Below the pieces are notes generated by a model. That model searched no databases. It was not told the DNA's origin and saw only the letters and a program-made list of their open reading frames with translations. Both the position numbers and the translations under genes were made by a program. A stretch of 64,000 nt of DNA, taken from the NCBI RefSeq assembly GCF_012396365.1, contig NZ_JAAXPG010000016.1, positions 1-64,000 of the forward strand, written 5' to 3'. Shown piece after piece: positions 42,229-50,555 of this stretch. Numbering within the stretch: the stretch's first letter is position 1; every line of letters starts with the position of its first letter. Source of the stretch: Nocardiopsis alborubida (lineage in GTDB: Bacteria > Actinomycetota > Actinomycetes > Streptosporangiales > Streptosporangiaceae).

Positions 42229-43247
42229 CCGGCCGCACCGACAGCCAGGCGACCGGTGGCACCATGACCGGCAACCCGGCGTCCGGGGGCACCGGGTCGG
42301 GCGGCTTCGCCCCCCGGGGCCCCCGGCCCGACGCCCCGCACGGCGGCTTCGCCGCGCGGGGCGCCGCCCCCCGCACGGGGCGGCCCGGACCGGCGTGGGC
42401 ACTGCCCGGCCTGCTGTACTTCGGGGTCTTCGCCGCCCTGCCGATGGTTCTGGTGGCCTACCTGTCCCTGACCTCCTGGGGCGGGCTGGGCTCGCCCCGC
42501 TTCATCGGCCTGGAGAACTGGTCGCGCCTGGTCGGCGACCCGATGATGCACAACGCCGTGTGGCTGAGCGTGCTGCTGACCGCCCTGTCCTGGATCGTCC
42601 AGACCCCCATCAGCCTGCTGCTCGGGGTCTGGGCCGCCGGTCAGCAGCGCAACCGCGCGGTGCTCTCCGCCGTCTTCTTCCTGCCGCTGCTGCTGTCCTC
42701 CGCGGCGATCGCGCTCGTCTGGCGGGCCCTGCTGGACCCCAACTTCGGCCCGCTGGCCTGGCTGGGGCCCCGTCTGGGCCTGTCGTCGGTGGACGTGCTG
42801 GGCGGTCCCGACAGCGCGTTCCTGGTGATCGTGTTCGTCAGCGCCTGGCAGTTCATCCCGCTGCACATGCTGCTCTACCAGGGCGGCGCCCGACAGATCC
42901 CGGCGACGCTGTACCAGGCCGCCGAGATCGACGGGGCGGGAAAGCTGCGGGCGTTCTGGTACATCACGCTGCCGCAGCTCAAGCACACCATCACCACCTC
43001 GTCGGTGCTGATGGTGGTGGGCGCGCTGACCTACTTCGACACCGTGCTCATCATGACCGGGGGCGGGCCCGGCACCAACACCACCATCGTCCCGTACCTG
43101 ATGTACCAGGCCGGTTTCCGGAGCTGGGAGCTGGGCTACGCCAGCGCCGTCGCGTTCACCCTGGTGGTGACGGCGACGCTGATCGCCCTGCTCCTCATCC
43201 GCTTCACCGGTTTCGGCGACATGCGCAGCACCCGGGAGGGAATGTGA
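42225..43247 (+). CDS. Sugar ABC transporter permease (MalF-type)
   Basis: This 340-residue permease has an unusual Gly/Pro-rich N-terminal extension of about 50 residues, then six membrane segments (LPGLLYFGVFAALPMVLVAY onward) and the EAA loop YQAAEIDGAGKLRAFWYITLP. It pairs with the next gene. The GTG start overlaps the binding-protein stop by 4 nt. If the low-complexity extension is not translated, a start further in would apply, but the overlap favours this one. Confidence 0.9.
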   Translation: MTGRTDSQATGGTMTGNPASGGTGSGGFAPRGPRPDAPHGGFAARGAAPRTGRPGPAWALPGLLYFGVFAALPMVLVAYLSLTSWGGLGSPRFIGLENWSRLVGDPMMHNAVWLSVLLTALSWIVQTPISLLLGVWAAGQQRNRAVLSAVFFLPLLLSSAAIALVWRALLDPNFGPLAWLGPRLGLSSVDVLGGPDSAFLVIVFVSAWQFIPLHMLLYQGGARQIPATLYQAAEIDGAGKLRAFWYITLPQLKHTITTSSVLMVVGALTYFDTVLIMTGGGPGTNTTIVPYLMYQAGFRSWELGYASAVAFTLVVTATLIALLLIRFTGFGDMRSTREGM

Positions 43248-44143
43248 CCGCCAGTACGGCCGAGAGGCCCGCCTCCCGGCAGCTCCCGAGCAGCGGCCGC
43301 CCCGTCCTCCCGCGGCGGCGGCCGGGCCGTCGGCGCCCCAACCTCCTGGCCGGACTGGGCGCCCTGGTGTGGCTGGCCGTCGTGGGGGTGCCGCTGTACG
43401 CGCTGCTCGTGGCCACGGTGCAGCGCTCCGAGAACTACACCTCCGCGGGGCCGCTCACCCCGCCCACGGACCCGACCCTGGGCAACTACGTCAAGGCGGT
43501 CGAGAACGGGGTGCTGGGCTTCGTGCTCAACACCGCGATCGTCACCGTCGCGGTGGTGGCGATCGTGCTGGTGCTCGCCTCCATGACCGGGTTCGCCGTG
43601 GTGCGCTCGCGCACCCGGTGGACCACGGGGGTGTTCCGGATGTTCCTGCTGGGACTGGCGATCCCGTCCCAGGCGGTGATCATCCCGGTGTACCTGATCA
43701 TCATCGAACTGGGGCTGTACGATACCCTGACCGCCATCGTGCTGCCCACGGCGGCGTTCGCGCTGCCGGTGTGCGTGCTGATCCTGGTGGGGTCGATGCG
43801 CGACATCTCCGAGGAGCTGTACGAGGCCATGGCCCTGGACGGCGCGGGCCCGGTGCGCACCTTCCTCCAGCTGGTGGTGCCGATGTCGCGGTCGGGGCTG
43901 AGCACCATCGGCGTGTACGCCGCGCTCCAGGCCTGGAACGGGTTCCTGTTCCCGCTGATCCTCACCCAGTCGGCGGACAACCGGCTGATCACCATGGGCC
44001 TGTTCGAGTTCCAGGGCGAGTACCGCGTGGACGTGCCCGGCATGCTGGCCGCGGTCGTGCTGGCCACCCTGCCCCTCTTCCTCGTGTACCTCTTCGCGCG
44101 CCGCTCCCTGGTGCGCGGCATGATGGGGGTCGGTGGAAAGTAG
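43244..44143 (+). CDS. Sugar ABC transporter permease (MalG-type)
   Basis: This 299-residue partner permease has a basic/proline-rich cytoplasmic N-terminus, six membrane segments and the EAA motif YEAMALDGAGPVRTFLQLVVP-like loop at about residue 205. GTG 43244 overlaps the upstream stop (GTGA). No ATPase gene follows, as is normal for such actinobacterial importers that share a common MsiK-type ATPase from elsewhere. The operon ends at a strong terminator. Confidence 0.92.
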   Translation: MTASTAERPASRQLPSSGRPVLPRRRPGRRRPNLLAGLGALVWLAVVGVPLYALLVATVQRSENYTSAGPLTPPTDPTLGNYVKAVENGVLGFVLNTAIVTVAVVAIVLVLASMTGFAVVRSRTRWTTGVFRMFLLGLAIPSQAVIIPVYLIIIELGLYDTLTAIVLPTAAFALPVCVLILVGSMRDISEELYEAMALDGAGPVRTFLQLVVPMSRSGLSTIGVYAALQAWNGFLFPLILTQSADNRLITMGLFEFQGEYRVDVPGMLAAVVLATLPLFLVYLFARRSLVRGMMGVGGK

Positions 44144-44207
44144 CCCCGGGCCACTCCACTCCCGCCCGGCGGCCGCGGCCGCGTGAGGCCCCGCCGACCC
44201 CTCCCCA

Positions 44208-44257
44208 CCCCGGTGCCCGCCCTCTGTCAGGGACTCCCCCTGAGGCGGGCACCGGGG
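44208..44257. terminator. Bidirectional terminator between sugar importer and gas vesicle operons
   Basis: A perfect 14-bp stem (44208-44221 with 44244-44257) encloses a second hairpin TCAGGG/CCCTGA (44227-44243). It lies between two converging operons and can end both. Confidence 0.9.
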
Positions 44258-44267
44258 ACACCTTCGC

Positions 44268-44741
44268 TTACTCCCCGTTCCTGGGCAGCAGGGACCCCAG
44301 CGGGCCCAGGTCCAGGTTGAGGTCGGCGGCGGAGAGCCCGTAGCGCTCACGCAGCTCGGTCATACGCTCCTCCAGCAGCATCAGCGTCATGCCGATGCGC
44401 TCCTCCTGGTCCTCGGTGAGGTCGCCCTGGTCCACGCGCCGCAGGGCCTGGCGCTCCATGAGCTGGCGCACCAGCTCCACCACGGTGAGCACCAGCTTGA
44501 TCAGGTCGCGCTCGACCGTGTCGGGCTCGGTCTCGATCCGGTGGCGCAGCCGCTGCCGCTCGGGGCCCGCAGGCCCCTCGCCGACCCGGTCCGGGTCCGC
44601 CGTCTCGTCCAGGGCGTCCTGGAGCCGTCCCAGGATGTCGTTCCCGCCTCCCGGGACCGTGTCGGCGTCGGCCACGCGCACGGGCGTCGGCCCCTCGGGG
44701 CCCCGCGCCGCGCGGAGCGGGTTCCCGTTCACCTCTGGCAT
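44268..44741 (-). CDS. gvpK: Gas vesicle protein GvpK
   Basis: This 157-residue protein matches GvpK: a disordered N-terminus, then DTVERDLIKLVLTVVELVRQLMERQALRRVDQG and an EERIGMTLMLLEERMTELRERYGL helix pair. GvpK is a minor assembly factor needed for vesicle growth. It is the last gene of the ten-gene operon and lies 33 bp after gvpS. The terminator at 44208 follows the stop. Confidence 0.92.
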   Translation of the reverse strand: MPEVNGNPLRAARGPEGPTPVRVADADTVPGGGNDILGRLQDALDETADPDRVGEGPAGPERQRLRHRIETEPDTVERDLIKLVLTVVELVRQLMERQALRRVDQGDLTEDQEERIGMTLMLLEERMTELRERYGLSAADLNLDLGPLGSLLPRNGE

Positions 44742-44774
44742 ACCGCCTCCTTCCCCTCCCTCCGGGGCCGGTCC

Positions 44775-45089
44775 TCACTCCTGCCGGATCCATCCGCTCA
44801 GGGGGTGACCGTGCTCCCAGGGCGAGGGCACGTTCTCGTTGATCGACGACACCAGGGCGTGCAGGGAGACCCGGACCAGGTCCACGTCGGCGATGGAGAC
44901 GGTCAGGTCCCCCGAGACGACCACCCCCTTGGCCAGGACCCTGTCGAGCAGGTCCACCAGGGAGATCTCCCGGTTGGCCAGGGGGTGGTCCTCGTCCAGC
45001 ATCGTGGTCAGGGAGTGGGCCTGGCCGGGGAAGCCGCCGGTGCCGGGCGGGCCGTTCCCGGCGGGGCCGGATCCGTTCACCGTGCTCAT
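44775..45089 (-). CDS. gvpS: Gas vesicle protein GvpS (GvpA/J-like)
   Basis: This 104-residue GvpA-like protein has the core ISLVDLLDRVLAKGVVVSGDLTVSIADVDLV, as in GvpA but with divergent ends, and belongs to the J/S/M minor structural group that may form tips or nucleate vesicles. The ATG at 45089 overlaps the gvpL stop by 4 nt. The order L-S-K here matches the streptomycete arrangement, which decides the name. Confidence 0.88.
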   Translation of the reverse strand: MSTVNGSGPAGNGPPGTGGFPGQAHSLTTMLDEDHPLANREISLVDLLDRVLAKGVVVSGDLTVSIADVDLVRVSLHALVSSINENVPSPWEHGHPLSGWIRQE

Positions 45090-45880
45090 GCGCCCGCCTC
45101 CGCCGCTCGGGGGGAGGCGAAGGAGTAGGGGGCCCACGGCCCGGAGGCCTCGATCCTGGTGCCCTCCGGCGCGCGGGAGTTCAGCTCGTCCACCGCGGCG
45201 AGGAACTCCGTCACCCGCTCCCCGTCCACGAGGTAGGCGTTGTTCATGACGTTCTCGCCGGAGGCCTCGGACAGCGCGGCGTTCTGCGTCTGGTGCCGGG
45301 CGCGCGCCCGGGCCATCGCGCCCAGGACCTCGTCGGCCCGCTCGCACAGCGCGGAGGCCCGCTGCCAGGTGTCGTCACGGCGGTCGCGCTGTTCCCTGCG
45401 CCTGCGCAGGTAGGCCTTGCCCGGGCTCTCGTCGGCGGGGGTCTGCGGCTCGGGCTGCCCGGCGGTGCGCGCGCCCGCCTCGGCGTAGACCTTCACACCG
45501 ATCTCGACCCGGTCCACGAGTTCGTCCAGGGTCGCCGCGAAGGCCTCCGCGTTCTCGCGCAGGACCTGGCGGACCCGTTCGTCCCCGCGGTAGACGGTGG
45601 CCAGCCGCAGCGGCAGGGCCACGGAGCGCAGGGCCACCGCGTCCACGACGCCGTGGTGGGCCCGGGCCACCTCCTCCAGCCAGCGCAGGTCCTCCAGCTT
45701 GGCGTGGAGCGCCTGCTCGTCGAACTCGTCCAGGGGGACGGTGCTGACCGCGGCGGCCAGGTCGCCCTCGACGACGAGGTGGACGGGGTGGCCGCCCACG
45801 CCCGTCATGCCCTCGGTGGTCGCCAGGCCGAAGGGGCGGCACACCGCGTAGACGTAGCTCGCCTGCTTAGGCCGTTCCAT
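45086..45880 (-). CDS. gvpL: Gas vesicle protein GvpL (GvpL/GvpF family)
   Basis: This 264-residue protein has the GvpL/F pattern: YVYAVCRPFG at the start, VSTVPLDEFDEQALHAKLED, HHGVVDAVALRSVALPLRLATVYRGDERV, and the C-terminal NNAYLVDGERVTEFLAAVDEL and ASGPWAPYSFA. These proteins are accessory shell or assembly components. ATG 45880 is preceded by AGGAGGGTG, and the gene starts 14 nt inside the end of gvpJ. Confidence 0.92.
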   Translation of the reverse strand: MERPKQASYVYAVCRPFGLATTEGMTGVGGHPVHLVVEGDLAAAVSTVPLDEFDEQALHAKLEDLRWLEEVARAHHGVVDAVALRSVALPLRLATVYRGDERVRQVLRENAEAFAATLDELVDRVEIGVKVYAEAGARTAGQPEPQTPADESPGKAYLRRRREQRDRRDDTWQRASALCERADEVLGAMARARARHQTQNAALSEASGENVMNNAYLVDGERVTEFLAAVDELNSRAPEGTRIEASGPWAPYSFASPRAAEAGA

Positions 45881-46310
45881 GCTCACCCTCCTCCCGGGCG
45901 CCGGAGCCCTCCGCGGCCGGGGTCTCGGAGCCCTCCTCGGGGAGGGGGTGCGCCTCGCCCGAGGCGACCTGCGCGGTGCGGTGCTCCTCCAGGGCCTCGA
46001 TGCGCTCGCGCAGGCGCCTGTTCTCCTCGGCCAGCTCGTCGTCCCCGCGCCGCGACGCACGGGAGGACAGGGCGGGGTCGTGCTCCCACCAGTCGATGCC
46101 CATCTCCTTGGCCTTGTCCACCGAGGCGACGAGCAGCCGGAGCTTGACCGTGAGGAGTTCGATGTCCAGCAGGTTGATCTTGATGTCGCCCGCGATCACG
46201 ACGCCCTTGTCGAGAACGCGTTCGAGTACGTCGGCGAGGTTGGCGGAGGAGGATCCGCCGGAGGAGCGGATCTGCCTCGGCTCGCCCCGCCAGGGCGTGG
46301 GTTCACTCAT
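45867..46310 (-). CDS. gvpJ: Gas vesicle protein GvpJ
   Basis: This 147-residue protein has a GvpA-like core (NLADVLERVLDKGVVIAGDIKINLLDIELLTVKLRLLVASVDKA, residues about 24-67) followed by a coiled-coil and acidic Glu/Gly-rich tail absent from GvpA. It is a minor shell protein probably setting vesicle shape or initiating assembly. About 100 bp separate it from gvpZ upstream, with no gene in between. Confidence 0.9.
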   Translation of the reverse strand: MSEPTPWRGEPRQIRSSGGSSSANLADVLERVLDKGVVIAGDIKINLLDIELLTVKLRLLVASVDKAKEMGIDWWEHDPALSSRASRRGDDELAEENRRLRERIEALEEHRTAQVASGEAHPLPEEGSETPAAEGSGAREEGEHGTA

Positions 46311-46411
46311 GCGTACCAGTTCCCTCCCGGTCCCGCGTATCCGTCACGGCCACGGGTCACGCGCGCGCCGCCGTCGCGGTCCCGGCTGCCGGTGCGGAGG
46401 CGGCCCCCTGC

Positions 46412-47611
46412 TCAGGAGCGCTCGGCCGCGGGCCGCTCCTCCTCGTCGGGGTACTCGTCGTCCTCTCCGTCCAGGTCCTGCTCGTCCGCCTCATCAGCGT
46501 CCTCGCCCTCAGCCTCGTCATCGAGGAGTTCCTCCTCTTCGCCCTCGTCGTCCTCGGGCTCGTCCGCGGGCTCCTCCCCGGCCTCGGGCCCGTCGTCCTC
46601 GGGCTCCTCCTCGAACCCGTCCTCGGGATCATCGTCCGGGGCCTCCCCGTTCCCGTCGTCCAGGTCGGCGAGCTCCGCCCGCTCCTCGGAGTCCAGGTCG
46701 GCGAGTTCGGCCCGCTCCTCGGAGTCCAGCTCCTCCAGCTCGGCCCACTGCTCCTCGGTGAGGTCCGCCTCCTCCAGGGCGACGGCGTCCTCGTGGGAGA
46801 GGACGACCTCTCCCCCGCGGACCTCGCCGCGCCAGCCCCGGAGTTCGGCCGCCTCGTCCCGGGGCAGCATCATGACCTGGCGCCGGTAGTGCTTGAGGTC
46901 CAGGCGCAGGCGCCTGCCCTGGGCCCGCCAGATGTTGCCCGTGCGCTCGAAGAGGCCCTTGGGGTAGTACTCCACCACCAGCAGGACACGGGTGAGGTTC
47001 TCCCCCAGGGGGTGGAAGGTCACGACGCCCTTCATGGTGCCCTTGGCGGCCTCGGTCGACCAGGCGATCCGCTGGTCCTGGACCTGCTCGGTGACCTCGG
47101 CGCTCCAGCTGCGGCTGGACCAGAAGACCTTGCCCCTCCAGTGGGAGGAGGTGTCCCCGGTGCGCTCCGCGCTCTGCACGCCCTTGGCGAAGGAGCCGAA
47201 GTCGGGGAAGCGGGTCCACTGGTTGTAGGCCACGCGGACCGGGACGCCCACGTCGACGTCCTCGACGATGTTGACCGTCTTGGAGGGCTTGCCGCCCCCT
47301 CCGGAGGACCCCGTGCCCAGCCCCTGGCCGACCTTGTCCTTGAGGCCCTTCGCCCCGCCGGTCACCACGGCGTTCACCGGGTTCTTGCCTTGGGCGAGCT
47401 CGCCGCCGACCCCGGCCGCGACGGGGGCGCCGTCACTGGTGAGGCGCTCCACCGTGGCCCCGAGCCTGCGGGCAGCGCCGTTCACCACGCTGGTGGCCTT
47501 GGCGCTGAGGTAGTCCTGAAGGGCGTCGGCGAGCTTGGACGTGCCCTCGTTCCTGTCGGCGGCCGACCGCAGCCGGGCCAGCGGCCCCTGGGAGTCAGTC
47601 GTCGCGGCCAT
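46412..47611 (-). CDS. gvpZ: Gas-vesicle-linked SRPBCC family protein GvpZ
   Basis: This 399-residue protein has an N-terminal helical segment (residues 1-110), a SRPBCC/polyketide-cyclase-like domain (about 115-270; VDVGVPVRVAYNQWTRFPDFGSF, WSAEVTEQVQDQRIAWST) and a C-terminal tail of about 110 residues that is almost entirely Glu/Asp. The cyclase-like domain could bind a hydrophobic ligand. Its role in vesicles is unknown, but it occupies the Z position of actinobacterial gvp operons. It overlaps gvpY by 17 nt. Confidence 0.85.
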   Translation of the reverse strand: MAATTDSQGPLARLRSAADRNEGTSKLADALQDYLSAKATSVVNGAARRLGATVERLTSDGAPVAAGVGGELAQGKNPVNAVVTGGAKGLKDKVGQGLGTGSSGGGGKPSKTVNIVEDVDVGVPVRVAYNQWTRFPDFGSFAKGVQSAERTGDTSSHWRGKVFWSSRSWSAEVTEQVQDQRIAWSTEAAKGTMKGVVTFHPLGENLTRVLLVVEYYPKGLFERTGNIWRAQGRRLRLDLKHYRRQVMMLPRDEAAELRGWRGEVRGGEVVLSHEDAVALEEADLTEEQWAELEELDSEERAELADLDSEERAELADLDDGNGEAPDDDPEDGFEEEPEDDGPEAGEEPADEPEDDEGEEEELLDDEAEGEDADEADEQDLDGEDDEYPDEEERPAAERS

Positions 47612-48218
47612 CGTCGCCCCCCTCTCCGCCGGTGTCCGCGGCGCGCCTGCGCCGGGCGGGCTTGGCGGTGCCCGAGGCGCTCTTGGCGGTGCCCTTGGCC
47701 CGGGTGGCGGTGCCCGAGGCGGCGCCCCGGGACGCCTTCGCGGCCTTGGGTCTGGTCCGGCGCTCGGAGGCGGGGGCCTCGCCCCGCTCCTGCCGGGCCT
47801 CGACGTCGCCGTCGCCCCGGGGCTCGTCCGCGTCCTCGGCGGCCTCGCCCCGCGCGGCGTCGTCCTCGTCGGGCTCGTCCTCGTCGGAGCCTGGGGTGAC
47901 CCCGGCCGCGCCGTCGCGCAGGCGTTCGGTGCGGCTGTTGAGGGAGTCGGCCAGGCCGCCCGCCCACTTGCCGGCGATGTTGCCCGCCGCGCTCCTGCCG
48001 ACGTTGAGCAGCTGCTCGCGGGACTGGCCCTTGAGCTCACCCACCACCGGGAGCGCGGAGACCTCCTTGAGCAGCCCCTGGGCGAGCTGTCCGGGTTTGA
48101 TGTCGAGCTTCTTGGCCCCCAGGTAGAGGCCCAGCCCCAGGGCCAGTTTGAACTTCTTCCTCCGGCCCAGGACGTAGCCGCCCACTGCGGCGGCCACGAT
48201 TTTCGCGGTGTCCCCCAC
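47595..48218 (-). CDS. gvpY: Gas vesicle operon protein GvpY
   Basis: This 207-residue protein starts IVAAAVGGYVLGRRKKFKLA, a short Gly-rich hydrophobic stretch, followed by a helical part and a C-terminal half that alternates acidic and Lys/Ala/Arg-rich low complexity. It occupies the Y position of streptomycete gvp operons. Its function is not known. The GTG start at 48218 has GGTGAG upstream. Confidence 0.82.
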   Translation of the reverse strand: MGDTAKIVAAAVGGYVLGRRKKFKLALGLGLYLGAKKLDIKPGQLAQGLLKEVSALPVVGELKGQSREQLLNVGRSAAGNIAGKWAGGLADSLNSRTERLRDGAAGVTPGSDEDEPDEDDAARGEAAEDADEPRGDGDVEARQERGEAPASERRTRPKAAKASRGAASGTATRAKGTAKSASGTAKPARRRRAADTGGEGGDDGRDD

Positions 48219-48239
48219 GGGATCTCACCTCAATATCGT

Positions 48240-48488
48240 CTATCGAAGACCTTGTTGGTACCGCTCGGCTTCCTCCAGCTGGTCCAGCAACTCGTCCTCC
48301 GCCTGGTCGAACTCGCTCTCGGACAGCTCTCCGGCGTCGAAGCGCTCGGACAGTTCCGCCAGCTGCTGTCGGATGCGTGAGGGGTCGTACATCTCCCGTT
48401 CCGCCGCGTCCAGGACCTGGCGCGCCGTCCAGTCGACGAACCGGACCGGCGCGGCGGGAGCGGTGAGGATCATGCTGAGGAGGCCCAT
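48240..48488 (-). CDS. gvpG: Gas vesicle protein GvpG
   Basis: This 82-residue, mostly helical protein matches GvpG (MGLLSMILTAPAAPVRFVDW then the heptad-like LAELSERFDAGELSESEFDQ and EDELLDQLEEAERY). GvpG is a small accessory factor required for vesicle assembly. ATG 48488 gives the typical length and the typical hydrophobic N-terminus. It lies about 37 bp after gvpF. Confidence 0.9.
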   Translation of the reverse strand: MGLLSMILTAPAAPVRFVDWTARQVLDAAEREMYDPSRIRQQLAELSERFDAGELSESEFDQAEDELLDQLEEAERYQQGLR

Positions 48489-48525
48489 GCCCCTGACTCC
48501 TGTTCGGTGTCCCCGCCCGGCGGGG

Positions 48526-49257
48526 TCACTGTTGGGGGGACGCCACGAAGCTGTAGGGCGGCAGGGGTCCGTTGACGCGGACCTCCATGTAGGAGGCCAG
48601 CTCCTGTTGGACCCGGGCCGCCTCGCGCAGGAAGTCCTCGGTGCGGTCACGGTGCACGAGGAAGGAGGCGTTGGCCAGGCCGCCGTCCACGGCGGGCCAG
48701 GCGGACACGCGCTCGGCCAGGCCTTCCAGAGGCTTCAGGACGGTCTCGGCGTCGCGGCGCCTGAGCTCCTCCACCGCGTGGGAGACCTGCTCACCGAAGG
48801 CCATCCGCTCGGAGGGGGTGCCGCCTCCGGCCGCCTTGAGCTCCTCGTTGCGGGCCCGCAGCCCCTCGTCGGCGCGCAGCACGGCGCGCAGGGCCGCCTC
48901 CTCGTTGTGGCCGGCCTTGACGTTGAACTCCACCCGGTCCTGGAGCTGGTCCAGGAGGACGGAGTAGTGGTCGGCGAAGCGGGCCAGCTCGGCGGCGACC
49001 GCGTCGTCGTCCTCGCTCACCGCGCCGAAGCGCAGGGGCAGGACGCCGTGGCCCAGGGCCAGGTCCTGGAGGACGTTCTGGTGCGCGGTCAGGTCACGCC
49101 GCTTGGCGCGCAGGCCCTCGGGGGCGTCACTGACCGCGGCGGCCACGCCGTAGGCGCGCACGAAGCGCACCGGCGCCGCGTCCTCGCCCACACCGGACAG
49201 CTTCATGGTGTCGAGGGACTCGTCGTCGCGGACGATCCCGTAGACGTAGGTGCTCAC
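48526..49257 (-). CDS. gvpF: Gas vesicle protein GvpF (GvpL/GvpF family)
   Basis: This 243-residue protein starts [13 protein letters not shown] and has the family block [23 protein letters not shown], with the C-terminal [19 protein letters not shown] and [12 protein letters not shown]. It is a paralogue of the gvpL product and an accessory shell/assembly factor thought to contact GvpA. GTG 49257 overlaps the gvpA stop (GTGA), coupling the two. Confidence 0.92.
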   Translation of the reverse strand: MSTYVYGIVRDDESLDTMKLSGVGEDAAPVRFVRAYGVAAAVSDAPEGLRAKRRDLTAHQNVLQDLALGHGVLPLRFGAVSEDDDAVAAELARFADHYSVLLDQLQDRVEFNVKAGHNEEAALRAVLRADEGLRARNEELKAAGGGTPSERMAFGEQVSHAVEELRRRDAETVLKPLEGLAERVSAWPAVDGGLANASFLVHRDRTEDFLREAARVQQELASYMEVRVNGPLPPYSFVASPQQ

Positions 49258-49667
49258 TCCTCGCCCTCCTTCTTGGCGGAGGAGCGGCGGCGGGCGCGCG
49301 CGGGCTGCTTCTCCTGCTCCTCGGACTGCCCCTTGGAGAAGGACTCGGAGATGGCCTCGGCCGCCCCGGAGAGCGCGCCCTTGGACTTGCTGCGCGCGCC
49401 CTTCTCCATGCCGCTGTCGAGCAGGTCGGGGAGTCCGGCCCCGCCGCTGCTGGTCAGGTCGAGGCGGTTGCACGCCTCGGCGAAGCGCAGGTAGGTGTCG
49501 ACGCTGGCGACCACGATGCGCACGTCGACGGTGAGGAGTTCGATGCCCACGAGGGAGACCCTGGCGAACACGTCGATCACCAGTCCCTTGTCGAGGATGA
49601 GGTCGAGGACCTCGTAGAGGTTGCCGGAACTGCGGCCGCCTCCGGATGACTGCTGCATCACCGTCAT
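49254..49667 (-). CDS. gvpA: Major gas vesicle structural protein GvpA
   Basis: This 137-residue protein has the highly conserved GvpA core ([44 protein letters not shown], then [12 protein letters not shown]), which builds the ribbed vesicle wall. The C-terminal 60 residues form a Lys/Ser/Glu-rich tail common in actinobacterial forms. I take the ATG at 49667 (MTVMQQ) because family members start MTV; an ATG at 49676 lies too near the AAAGGAG site. Confidence 0.94.
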   Translation of the reverse strand: MTVMQQSSGGGRSSGNLYEVLDLILDKGLVIDVFARVSLVGIELLTVDVRIVVASVDTYLRFAEACNRLDLTSSGGAGLPDLLDSGMEKGARSKSKGALSGAAEAISESFSKGQSEEQEKQPARARRRSSAKKEGEE

Positions 49668-49739
49668 CGGAATCATGCTCCTTTCGTCGGTGAGGTTGCG
49701 GGAAGGACAGGCGCCCCGTCCGCCCGGGGTCGGCCGGGC

Positions 49740-50042
49740 TCAGCCGTCGGAGCGACCGCGGGTGTAGCGCTTGGTGCGCTTGTATCCCTCGATCTCCCCG
49801 TCGGCGTCGAGGTCCACGGAATACGTGGCCAGCAGGCTCACCGTGTCCGGAACCCGGCGCAGTTCGAGTACTTCGAGGGTCAGGTCCCAGCCGTCGCCGG
49901 ATCGCTGGAACCCGGAGACGCCCTCGACCTCCAGCCCGGTCACTTCCTCGAACTGCTCCCGGGCCTCGCGCAGACGCTGCGTCATCGTCTTGCGCCGTTC
50001 CTCGCGCGGAGGGGAACCGTCGTCCTTGCTGTCCTGACTCAT
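49740..50042 (-). CDS. gvpO: Gas vesicle protein GvpO
   Basis: This 100-residue protein matches GvpO: a hydrophilic N-terminus and a domain with VTGLEVEGVSGFQRSGDGWDL, LELRRVPDTVSLLATYSVDLD and the Tyr/Lys end YKRTKRYTRG. GvpO is an accessory/regulatory member. It is the first gene of the operon, so the operon promoter should lie in 50043-50555. Confidence 0.92.
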   Translation of the reverse strand: MSQDSKDDGSPPREERRKTMTQRLREAREQFEEVTGLEVEGVSGFQRSGDGWDLTLEVLELRRVPDTVSLLATYSVDLDADGEIEGYKRTKRYTRGRSDG

Positions 50043-50555
50043 GGATCTCCTGGCCGTCGGCCATTATCCGATTTCTCTTGCCGTGCCCTTGGCTTGACCC
50101 ACTACCGAGAAAGACCGGGACAAAACCTCCCCCAGGTCAAGGCGGGGACAAACGCGCCGGGCGGGAACGCACGGACACGGGAAATCGGGGAACACGGGAA
50201 CGCCGGGACTCCAGGGCCTCGGTTGTTCCGGGGAGCGCGGGAAAGCGGGGGAACAGGAAGGCCTCCCGCGCACCGGTCCCGGAAATCACGGCACGCAAAA
50301 ACGCCCGCGAGAATGTTCCGATCCGCAACCTCTTATCAGGAAAGGAAAATCGCGTGGCGACGCGGCGTGAAGCTGCCTCACCCGGCGCGCGGGAAGCGGA
50401 GCAGCGTGTACGCCTCGTCCGCCCGCGCGTCACGGCCGGGGGCCAGGTACGCGCGCCGGGAGCGTGGACGGGGGCCCGCGCGGCGTCCTCGACAGGGGCC
50501 AGGACATCGCCGCCTCCAGCCCGTGAGGGATGGGCGGCGCGTGTCAGCGGGCCCC
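50043..50555. other. Intergenic region upstream of the gas vesicle operon
   Basis: No gene is supported in these 513 bases. It holds dispersed element C (50105-50125), a degenerate GGGAACACGGG-type repeat tract (about 50163-50215) related to that at 2885, and an AT-richer patch at about 50308-50352. The gvp promoter must lie here, but no confident -35/-10 is visible. Confidence 0.5.
50105..50125 (+). repeat. Dispersed short element, copy C
   Basis: CCGAGAAAGACCGGGACAAAA shares its pattern with the copies at 2942 and 33574. It lies 63 bp upstream of gvpO, on the opposite strand sense to that gene. Confidence 0.4.
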
